Shown here: positions 34,921-41,924 of the stretch, in pieces
Numbering within the stretch: the stretch's first letter is position 1
How the letters are laid out: each line of letters starts with the position of its first letter
From: Verrucomicrobiaceae bacterium
GTDB taxonomy: Bacteria; Verrucomicrobiota; Verrucomicrobiia; Verrucomicrobiales; Verrucomicrobiaceae
NCBI GenBank assembly: GCA_016713035.1
Contig: JADJPW010000009.1
Span: forward strand, 62,001-126,000
Direction: 5' to 3'
Length of the DNA stretch: 64,000 nucleotides
Notes under the pieces: model-generated
Database searches by the model: none
What the model was told of the DNA's origin: nothing
Seen by the model: only the letters and a program-made list of their open reading frames with translations
Translations under genes and position numbers: made by a program

Positions 34921-35886
34921 TTAGCCGAAGAGTCGTTTCCACCACGAATCCTGCGCGGCAGGGTGCGGTGAAAAGGTGGCCACGGCCTGCGGATTGAGCA
35001 GTGCCGCGTAGTGCTGCACGGCACGGATAGTGGACCCGATGTGGGCGCGATCGATGCCGTTTGTGTTTAGAACTTTTGCCAACTCATCGAGATCAGCGAT
35101 GCGCTTCTCCGTGAGTCCGACGATAGCGGCAGCGACGGAACAGGTATCTTTTGGAGACTCCATGCAGATCGCGTGATCACCGAGCAGCTTGCGCCAGCGG
35201 TCACTGACTTTCTTTGCACGCTGTTCATCAGGGATGAGGAAAAAGAGGTGATACATCTCCGCCGCTGCGGCGATGACTTCCTCGATGGGGATGTCCTCGT
35301 CGAGTTTTTCCCCGATGAGCGCCTCCACCTGATGGCGCGACACGGCTGGATAGGGAAACTCATCGCCCGTCATGAAGAAGTATCCTTTCTTCTTTCGCTT
35401 CGCCCAATTGTCCGTGTCCGTGTGCTGCGCGGCGATGTAAAAGGCCAACTCGTAGCTTTCGTGCCCGGTGCCACCACCGCCGCCTTCGAGGTAGCTCCAT
35501 GTGAGCCATTGATCCATCAGCTCCGCCGTGGCCTCAAACTGGCCGACTTGCAAAGCTGCTTGGTCGGAGGTGGCGTCACCCACCGCCATGAACATCACCT
35601 GCGGATCGGCCACATGGCAGTCGGTGAGCAGCTTCATGAGGTTTGGCAGCTCCTCCTTGGCGAGGAGATGCGGGATGTTTCCCATCGAGCCGGTGACATC
35701 CAGGGCAAAGACGATACCGAGCGTGTCAGGATGGTCGGCGCTGTCGCGGCACTCGCGCACTTTGAGCCCCTTCGGGTTCATGAGTGTGTGACAATGCACC
35801 TGCTTGAAGACTTCGCTGCGCGATTGATTGGCACGACCCGCGACAAGCGCGGTGTGGGCGGAGTAGGAGTAATTGCCGTATCCCAT
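34921..35886 (-). CDS. vWA-domain protein of the pseudokinase/PurA-like operon
   Basis: 321 residues, no signal peptide. The MIDAS motif is IVFALDVTGSMG (D63, T65, S67: a DxTxS variant), with MAVGDATSD, GGGGTGHES and FFMTGDEFPY completing the fold. The N-terminal 50 residues (GYGNYSYSAHTALVAGRANQ) and the C-terminal tail (HYAALLNPQAVATFSPHP) are not familiar. vWA proteins with this layout act as metal-dependent scaffolds in Ter-type and other stress or conflict systems. Spacing is 36 bases from the pseudokinase gene and 12 from the PurA-like gene, so the three are one transcription unit. Confidence 0.88.
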   Translation of the reverse strand: MGYGNYSYSAHTALVAGRANQSRSEVFKQVHCHTLMNPKGLKVRECRDSADHPDTLGIVFALDVTGSMGNIPHLLAKEELPNLMKLLTDCHVADPQVMFMAVGDATSDQAALQVGQFEATAELMDQWLTWSYLEGGGGGTGHESYELAFYIAAQHTDTDNWAKRKKKGYFFMTGDEFPYPAVSRHQVEALIGEKLDEDIPIEEVIAAAAEMYHLFFLIPDEQRAKKVSDRWRKLLGDHAICMESPKDTCSVAAAIVGLTEKRIADLDELAKVLNTNGIDRAHIGSTIRAVQHYAALLNPQAVATFSPHPAAQDSWWKRLFG

Positions 35887-35922
35887 GAGTGTGGTGGTGA
35901 GTGTGGTGGTGTAACTATCGCG

Positions 35923-36867
35923 TCAAAGAGTGAGTGGAACGAACACTGGCGGCCCGAAAGCATCCCGCGCCGCCGAGACTAACTGTGAATCAATGCCAGA
36001 TGCGCCTTGAGCGATGCAAAAAGCCTCGTCCTTCGCGGCACGGGTGACGAGCGAGGCCAGAGTTGGTGGCACCTGCGCTGGCAGAGTGTCTGCACTGCTC
36101 GCGCCGCCAAGCAACACCTGCACCACGCGTGCGGAGCGCATCAGATCGGCTGCCTGTGCCTGCGGAGTGGCATTTTTCTGCGCCACAGCCCAGCCGACGA
36201 GCCTCACGCCATGATCCTGCGGATGAACGAGCGCGTGCTCCGGTGAAATGCTGCCGTGCGTCCAGCCCTGCGCATGAATGAAGTGCAGCACATCCAGCAT
36301 GCGCCGCCAGATCCACACGGCGTGACGCGGATCGATGCCCTGGGGAAAACGTGCGCCCAGCGCCGAGAGGCTGCCCCAAAAGCCATTCGGATGCCGCAGG
36401 ATGAGTGCAAGCCGGGCCGAACCATCCTCCAACATCGAGCAGGCGATCACTTCTGGCAGACGCTGAGCGGCATAGACGCCAGCGGAGCCATCCACAGCGT
36501 GCAGAGCACGCAGATTCTCCGCCTCGCGCTTCAGTGAATCCGCATCCGCAGGATGGATGGAGAGCTTCATCGTCACCAGCAGCGGCAACTGGCCAACTCG
36601 TCGCGCCAAATGGACCTCCGAGGCGGAGCCGCTGCCAAGCAGTTGCAGCAGCACATAACGTTCGCCACCGCAAAGCACCTCGCTACCCGCTGCGATACCC
36701 CCAACCAATCGAGCCCGATTCAGCGCCTGACGAAAGGTATCACGCTTCACCACTTCCTCCGTGCGTGTGATCAGCGAACCGCAGGCAGGGCATTTCACCG
36801 AGCGCCAGATAGCCAGACGCGGCAGCGGCGCGGAGCATTGTGGACAAGTGACTGCCACCCAAGCCAT
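35923..36867 (-). CDS. zinc-ribbon pseudokinase
   Basis: 314 residues, cytoplasmic. A zinc ribbon opens the protein (TCPQC at 7-11 and KCPACG at 25-30). A protein-kinase fold follows: glycine loop LLQLLGSGSASEVHLARR, candidate ATP lysine in LLVTMKLS, helix C region SLKREAENLRAL, and the catalytic loop position WTHGSISPEHALVHPQDHG. The HRD aspartate is absent (HGS), and the DFG position reads VGW. It is therefore predicted to be inactive as a kinase and to serve as a binding or sensing module. It is the first gene of the three-gene operon with vWA and PurA-like proteins; the 123 bases upstream (36868-36989) should hold the promoter. Confidence 0.8.
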   Translation of the reverse strand: MAWVAVTCPQCSAPLPRLAIWRSVKCPACGSLITRTEEVVKRDTFRQALNRARLVGGIAAGSEVLCGGERYVLLQLLGSGSASEVHLARRVGQLPLLVTMKLSIHPADADSLKREAENLRALHAVDGSAGVYAAQRLPEVIACSMLEDGSARLALILRHPNGFWGSLSALGARFPQGIDPRHAVWIWRRMLDVLHFIHAQGWTHGSISPEHALVHPQDHGVRLVGWAVAQKNATPQAQAADLMRSARVVQVLLGGASSADTLPAQVPPTLASLVTRAAKDEAFCIAQGASGIDSQLVSAARDAFGPPVFVPLTL

Positions 36868-36989
36868 CAGAACTCTCCTCCTCGTGCAAGCGATGTGGGT
36901 GCGTCGGTGTTCATGCGGCGTGTTTAGATTCCAAACACGATGAAGATTGCTCGTGACAAGGCAAGCAGGGATTGCTCACCGGCCCGCTT

Positions 36990-38861
36990 TCACTCCCACG
37001 CCAGCTTCAAAAACTTCGGCGCGGGGCCTTTCCAGAGCGGGGCGTCGCTCGCGGAGGAGCCCTTGGCGGCGAAGTGGGCGCAGAGGCCGAGTTGATCGAT
37101 TTCAGACCAGGTCGTGAGCGGACCTTCGGCGGAGGTGAAGTCCTTCAAATCGAGCGTGAGGGTCTGCGGGGCATCGGAGCCGGGGATTTCGCGGCTGCAG
37201 ACGAAAGTGCGGCGTTTGCCGCGGTAGCTGCGCCATTCGTTTTCTTCGAGGATGATGTGAAAGCGGTTGGTCTGCGGCATTTTGAGCGTGAGGACGAGCT
37301 TGGAGCCCCCCGGGCCACGCCAGAGCGGATCGGTGACTTTGCGCGTCCAGAGCTGTTGATGCGTGAGATTGCCGGCGTTGAGAGAATACCAGTCGCGTTG
37401 GCCGTGGATGAAGTCTTCGATGAGTTTGGAAGGCTTCGCGGTGAGCTTGGGAGCGGCTTGTGCGACCTCCGTCGCGCTGTGCGTGTGCAGCAGCGAGCTG
37501 ATGCAGACTTCGGTGACCGGTTTGGCATTGCCGGGTATCTGCGCCATCGATTCGGGCTTCGGCAGCGTGTAGTAAACGTTCGCGAAAGCGAACAGCGGCG
37601 TGTCGAGCGTGTGGAGTGGCAGATGAGCGATGTAGCCTTCGGATTCGTGATGCACCTCGGCGCTGCGCCAGAAGCGGGCGCGGGGGTCGGGATCGACGCT
37701 GTAGAAGATCTCGACACGGGCCACTGGCAGCGATTTCGCATCCGGCCGCACGCGGAGCATGGGCACGTCGTCGTTCGATTTGAGGCGGAGCTCGCTTTGC
37801 GGTGTCTCGGGCAAAGCGGGGCCGCCTTTGAGATAGTGATCGAACCACAGTGGCATCGTGATCGCCACCTCCGGCGTGAGGCGGTGATTCATGTGCGGCA
37901 CCCAACTGTAGCGTGTGGGCTGCTTTTCGATGAGCGCGTTCGTGCGATACACGTCGTCCATCCAGCCGTGGAAGTCGTTCGTGGCGCTGCGATGCAAAAC
38001 CGGGCAGTGAATGCGCGGCGCATAGCTTTCGAAGCTAAGCGTGCGCTTGAAGACCTCGATGTCGCCTTTGATTTGCTCCTGCTGCGCCTTGCCACTGAGG
38101 TAATCGCGCCCCTGCCAGCGCCAGCCTTGACCGCCCACGGCCGGCACGGCGGCCTTCACGCGATCATCGGTGCCCGCGACATACATCGTAAGATTGCCGC
38201 CCATCGAGTAACCATGCACACCGAGGCGCTGCGCATCGACTTCCGGCTGCTGTTCGAGAAACGTCAGTCCGCGACGGCAGCCGAGCGTGAGGAGATACCA
38301 GTTGTTGTTCTTCGGATGCTCGCGGTCTTCAAAAACATGCTTCGGACCCGGCAGCATCGACGAGTACCCCGGCACATTGAGCTGCGAGGGATCGACCGCG
38401 CCCCAATCGGTGTTCGGATCGCCGGGCTCGGCCTTCTCACAGGTGTTGAAGGGAGCTTTTCCATTGCCGCTGCCGCCCCAGTTCACCGACAGCGCCGCGT
38501 AACCTCGCGCCACGAGCAGCTTCACCTCGCTCACCGAACCTCGCTGGCCTCCGCCATGGATGTGCATCACCGCAGGCAGTTTTTCCTTCGTGCCCTCGGG
38601 AAAGCCATACACCGCCGCCATGCGTGCCGGCTTGCCTTTGAAGTTGCCGATGAAGTAGCGCACCAGCCGCAAAACCATGCCGTCCTCCTTCCAATCGCGA
38701 ATCACATCGGTTTCGAGCGGATCTTTGCGCGGATCAAAATCCGCCCAAAGCTCCTGCACCGATTGCGGAATGCCTTCCGCAGCCCAAGCGGCTTGTGAGG
38801 CCCAAAACGGGGTGGTGGCGAGAAACGAAGTATTTTGGATAAATTGGCGTCGGGAGGTCAT
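36990..38861 (-). CDS. exported alpha/beta hydrolase (acetyl xylan esterase/S9-like)
   Basis: About 623 residues from ATG 38861, where a Tat-like signal (MTSRRQFIQNTSFLATTPFW) begins; the longer reading from 38915 lies in the upstream gene. The hydrolase domain has LPAVMHIHGGGQRGSVSEVK (oxyanion region), YAALSVNWGG, LGVHGYSMGGNLTMYVAG (nucleophile Ser), and ATNDFHGWMDDVYRT with a later HMNH. A C-terminal beta domain (about 400-623) resembles the substrate-binding tail of glucuronoyl/acetyl xylan esterases. Its start overlaps the preceding hydrolase stop by four bases. It likely removes acyl groups from polysaccharide. Confidence 0.8.
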   Translation of the reverse strand: MTSRRQFIQNTSFLATTPFWASQAAWAAEGIPQSVQELWADFDPRKDPLETDVIRDWKEDGMVLRLVRYFIGNFKGKPARMAAVYGFPEGTKEKLPAVMHIHGGGQRGSVSEVKLLVARGYAALSVNWGGSGNGKAPFNTCEKAEPGDPNTDWGAVDPSQLNVPGYSSMLPGPKHVFEDREHPKNNNWYLLTLGCRRGLTFLEQQPEVDAQRLGVHGYSMGGNLTMYVAGTDDRVKAAVPAVGGQGWRWQGRDYLSGKAQQEQIKGDIEVFKRTLSFESYAPRIHCPVLHRSATNDFHGWMDDVYRTNALIEKQPTRYSWVPHMNHRLTPEVAITMPLWFDHYLKGGPALPETPQSELRLKSNDDVPMLRVRPDAKSLPVARVEIFYSVDPDPRARFWRSAEVHHESEGYIAHLPLHTLDTPLFAFANVYYTLPKPESMAQIPGNAKPVTEVCISSLLHTHSATEVAQAAPKLTAKPSKLIEDFIHGQRDWYSLNAGNLTHQQLWTRKVTDPLWRGPGGSKLVLTLKMPQTNRFHIILEENEWRSYRGKRRTFVCSREIPGSDAPQTLTLDLKDFTSAEGPLTTWSEIDQLGLCAHFAAKGSSASDAPLWKGPAPKFLKLAWE

Positions 38862-39910
38862 GGAGATGATTTTTGCTTCACAGCTTGTTGGCGGTCGAGA
38901 ACACCTTTCAACCACGCCCGCACAGGCATGAGGTCAGCCTCGTTCAGGAGGTAGCTCCAATGATCTGCGCCCGGATAGAGGCGGAGTTCGGTGTCATTGG
39001 GGCGGGCTTGCTGGAGCGCCATGGCATTGGAGATGGGCACATTCATATCTCGATCACCATGAGCGATGAAGACCGGCCCGGAGAATCTCCCGATAGCATC
39101 AAGCGCACTCGACTTTTCCGCCTCAAAACCATGCCGGTGAGCTGCGCGAGTCACGGCGAAGCGATAGGCTGCATCCGAGAAGAATGGCCGCACGACGGGA
39201 TAGAGCCACGGGAACGCCTGGGAAGCGAGGCACCGCGCGGTATCAGCGACGGAGAACAGATCTTTCGGACCAGAGAAGGCCATCACGCCCTTCACATCCG
39301 GCACGACAGGAGCCGCCTGGATGGCGGCGGTGGCACCATATGAATGGCCTGCGAGCAGGATCGGCCCGGCGATCAGATTCTTGCTGCGCATCCCATTGAC
39401 CAGATGCGTCAGGTCCTTCGCATCGAGATAACCATACGAGCACGTGTCGCCACTGGAGCATCCCTGACCACGCAGATCCACGAGGAAAACACGACAGCCC
39501 TCCACCCGCAGCACCTGGGCCAGGAGAAACAAATACTCCGACTTCATCGCCGTGCCTCCCCAGCCCGGTATCAGCAACACGGTGGCCCGCGCATCACGAT
39601 CCGTCTCACCACGCTCCGTGCGCAAGTGCATGGGATCAAAACGCCAGGCGTGCAAAGTGGCGGCTGGATCTGGCACCTCGAACGCATGATGGCCAGAAAA
39701 CCACTTTCGATCAAAGGCCTCGGGATCGAGTACACGAGTGCCAGCCGAGAAATCATCCGCGACACTGAGGCCACCCTGGTGACGATTGGTCGGCTCCAGC
39801 ACTTGCCGCTCGATTTGCCAGATCACAAATGCCTGAACGCCAGCCGCCACCAAACCAAGGAGCAGCAGGAGAAGCCAAAAACGGCCGCGCAAGAATCTGG
39901 CGATGCGCAT
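38858..39910 (-). CDS. membrane-anchored alpha/beta hydrolase
   Basis: 350 residues. A single N-terminal transmembrane helix (RFWLLLLLLGLVAAGVQAFVI, just after MRIARFLRG) anchors it. The hydrolase core has LLIPGWGGTAM, FLVDLRGQGCSSGDTCSYGY, ILLAGHSYGATAAIQ (nucleophile Ser), VFIAHGDRDMNVPI (Asp) and PGADHWSYLL (His), a full triad. Substrate unknown. It starts 12 bases downstream of the DUF1552 gene and is coupled (ATGA) to the next hydrolase, so it belongs to the leftward run 41206-36990. Confidence 0.82.
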   Translation of the reverse strand: MRIARFLRGRFWLLLLLLGLVAAGVQAFVIWQIERQVLEPTNRHQGGLSVADDFSAGTRVLDPEAFDRKWFSGHHAFEVPDPAATLHAWRFDPMHLRTERGETDRDARATVLLIPGWGGTAMKSEYLFLLAQVLRVEGCRVFLVDLRGQGCSSGDTCSYGYLDAKDLTHLVNGMRSKNLIAGPILLAGHSYGATAAIQAAPVVPDVKGVMAFSGPKDLFSVADTARCLASQAFPWLYPVVRPFFSDAAYRFAVTRAAHRHGFEAEKSSALDAIGRFSGPVFIAHGDRDMNVPISNAMALQQARPNDTELRLYPGADHWSYLLNEADLMPVRAWLKGVLDRQQAVKQKSSP

Positions 39911-39922
39911 GGTCAGTTCAGT

Positions 39923-41206
39923 TTAAACGGTGAGAGTTCCCGTGCTTGATCCAAACGCATCGGCCTCCACACCCAGGTGCTGGAGCATGGACACGAAGAG
40001 ATTGCAGAGCGGCTTGTCATGATCGCCTTTGAAGGCGTAGTGCTGGCCGTGCTTGAGCCCGCCGCCGGCGAGGAGGATGGGGAGGTTGGTGTTGTCGTGC
40101 TTGTTCGCATCTCCCATGTTGCTGCCGAAGAGGACCATCGTGCGGTCGATCAGTCGGGCGTCGTCTTCGCGCTTCGCGGCGAGGTTTTGGATGAGTTTGC
40201 GGAAGAGCACCATCTGCTGGCGGTCGGCGTCTTCGAGCTGTTTCACCTTTGCGGGAGCCTGTCCGTGATGGCTGAGGCCGTGGTAGCCTTCGGTGGTGCT
40301 TTCGTGGTCGTCGATCTTAAAGGCGGGCGTGGCAAAGGCATCGACCATGAGCGTGATGATGCGCGTGGAGTCGGACTCGAAAGCGAGCTGCGCCATAGCG
40401 AGCATGAGGTCGAGCTTTTCAAAGATGCGCTTCTTGTCCTGAATGTCGGCTGGCTCGGGCAGCTTCGTGACGGGCTTCGGCTTCAGCTCCCACTCGCGGG
40501 CAGTGAGCAGGCGCTCCTCCACCTCGCGCACGGAGGTGAGGTATTGATCAAGGCGCGAGCGGTCATCGCTGCCGAGGTCGCGACTGAGCTTCTTCGTGTG
40601 ATCGAGCAGCGTGTCGAGGATGCTGCCGCGTTCGTCGAGCGCGTTGAGTTGTCGTTTCACGGCGGCGGGATCGCCCTGGAGGAACATGCGACGAAACAAG
40701 GCCGGTGCGCTGTCCTCGGCGGGCAGCAAAACGCCGTCGCGTGTCCAGGAGAGGCTGCGGTTCGCTTTGTCGATGTTCACGCCGAGGTTCAGCGTGGGGA
40801 ATCGCGTGAGCTGGCCGAGCTTTTCCACGGCGAACTGATCGAGCGAGATCTGATTGCGAAACCCGCTCTTCGTCGGCCCGCGTGCCGCGGTGAGGAAGCA
40901 GTTTTCCGCGCTGTGACCGCCATTTACATCGGGATGTGACATGCCGCTGAAGATGCTGAACTCGCTCCGCACGTCCGCCAATGGCGCGAGCGTCTGTGTC
41001 AGCTCATAATCGCGCCCGGCGGTCTTCGGAAAAAACGGCTTCGGCAGGAACCCGAGGTTGTTCGAGATGATGAGCATCCGGCGCGGTGCTTTCGGAGTCG
41101 CTCCACGAGCGATGGATTGCTCGAAGAAGGGCAAGCCGAGCAACACGCCCGCTCCACGCAGGAATTGGCGGCGGGGGAAAGGTTTCGAGATGTGGGAGAA
41201 GGTCAT
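39923..41206 (-). CDS. DUF1552 exported protein
   Basis: 427 residues. A Tat-like signal (RRQFLRGAGVLLGLPFF) starts near residue 12. Family blocks: RRMLIISNNLGFLPKPFFPK, FSIFSGMSHPDVNGGHSAEN, SLDQFAVEKLG, DATRIITLM-type (here DSTRIITLMVDAF), HGLSHHGQ, and VLFGSNMGDANKHDNTNLPI near the end. This is DUF1552, a relative of DUF1501 related to the alkaline phosphatase/sulfatase superfamily. In Planctomycetota and Verrucomicrobiota it is paired with DUF1592-type cytochrome proteins, here at 41925-44435, with a toxin-antitoxin pair lying between them on the other strand. The reaction is unknown. Confidence 0.88.
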   Translation of the reverse strand: MTFSHISKPFPRRQFLRGAGVLLGLPFFEQSIARGATPKAPRRMLIISNNLGFLPKPFFPKTAGRDYELTQTLAPLADVRSEFSIFSGMSHPDVNGGHSAENCFLTAARGPTKSGFRNQISLDQFAVEKLGQLTRFPTLNLGVNIDKANRSLSWTRDGVLLPAEDSAPALFRRMFLQGDPAAVKRQLNALDERGSILDTLLDHTKKLSRDLGSDDRSRLDQYLTSVREVEERLLTAREWELKPKPVTKLPEPADIQDKKRIFEKLDLMLAMAQLAFESDSTRIITLMVDAFATPAFKIDDHESTTEGYHGLSHHGQAPAKVKQLEDADRQQMVLFRKLIQNLAAKREDDARLIDRTMVLFGSNMGDANKHDNTNLPILLAGGGLKHGQHYAFKGDHDKPLCNLFVSMLQHLGVEADAFGSSTGTLTV

Positions 41207-41254
41207 GTTGAGAATTGAACTTTAAAACGGCGATGAGGGGCGTATTTTCCACAC

Positions 41255-41488
41255 ATGAACTCACCCAACCCAGCTTTGTTATTGCCAGATGTAATGTCCA
41301 AGGTCGCCTCTTTGGGTCCTGCATCGTTGGCTGCTGTTCAGCATTTTCTTGTGCGTCTGGAGTTGGCGCAGCTAACGGAAGACATCCAGGACGAAGCTGA
41401 AGCATTAAAAGCTGCCGGAAAATTGGAGCCTGAACTGATCGAGGCGGCGATTCGCACGCACAGGAACCAGCATCCGTATGCCGCCTGA
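41255..41488 (+). CDS. putative antitoxin of a PIN-toxin pair
   Basis: 77 residues from ATG 41255 (MNSPNPALLLPDVMSKVASL), mostly helical (VRLELAQLTEDIQDEAEALK, KLEPELIEAAIRTHRNQHPY). I do not recognise a named family, but size, helical content and a TGATG overlap with the PIN gene fit an antitoxin. It and its partner face against, and separate, the DUF1552/DUF1592 pair. Confidence 0.7.
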   Translation: MNSPNPALLLPDVMSKVASLGPASLAAVQHFLVRLELAQLTEDIQDEAEALKAAGKLEPELIEAAIRTHRNQHPYAA

Positions 41489-41907
41489 TGCTCGTCGTCA
41501 TTGACACCAATGTGATGATCTCGGCGCTTGCACGCCAGACTCCCATAGCGCCGCTGTTCCGTGCGCTTGCAAATGGCGAAATTCAATTGGCTCTGACGGC
41601 AGCTATCGTAGTGGGGGGGGGGGGAATTGGGGGGGGGGGGGGGGGGCGGGCATTTTCCGCACGCCTCTTGCACTGGCTGAGTTTGGTCGCCACCGCATGG
41701 AAAACGATCGTCCTTGTCCACCCCTCCTATCAGTTTCGCCTGATCAGCTCGGACCCTGATGACAACAAGTTCGCCGACTGCGCCATCACGGCAAACGCAG
41801 ATTTTCTCATCACCAACGACACGGATTATGCACCGCTGGTTGATTCTGGGTATAAGCCGCAACTCATCAAGCCTGAAGTCTTCATCGCAAGATACTTGAA
41901 GCCATGA
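41488..41907 (+). CDS. PIN-domain toxin interrupted by a poly-G tract
   Basis: 139 residues in the reading given. The PIN start MLVVIDTNVMISALARQTP (D6) and end SSDPDDNKFADCAITANADF, LITNDTDY are normal for the COG1569-like PIN_3 family. In between, codons of 41613-41650 give VVGGGGIGGGGGGR, from G12-AATT-G18-C-GGG. Family members have a helix with a conserved glutamate here (the EYE region), so that residue is missing. If the tract is an artefact the gene may be intact; if real, the toxin is probably disabled. Confidence 0.7.
   Translation: MLVVIDTNVMISALARQTPIAPLFRALANGEIQLALTAAIVVGGGGIGGGGGGRAFSARLLHWLSLVATAWKTIVLVHPSYQFRLISSDPDDNKFADCAITANADFLITNDTDYAPLVDSGYKPQLIKPEVFIARYLKP
41613..41646. 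repeat. poly-G tract G12-AATT-G18
   Basis: Twelve G (41613-41624), AATT, then eighteen G (41629-41646). Nothing like it occurs elsewhere in the window. It lies inside a conserved domain, which points to a sequencing or gap-filling artefact (long G runs arise from signal loss in two-colour chemistry) rather than biology. Confidence 0.85.
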
Positions 41908-41924
41908 GCAGCAGGCAGAGCCGT

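Noticed and set aside
36972..38798. 608-codon forward frame antisense to the exported hydrolase
   Set aside because: No recognisable motif; the reverse-strand gene has a complete esterase motif set and a Tat-like signal.
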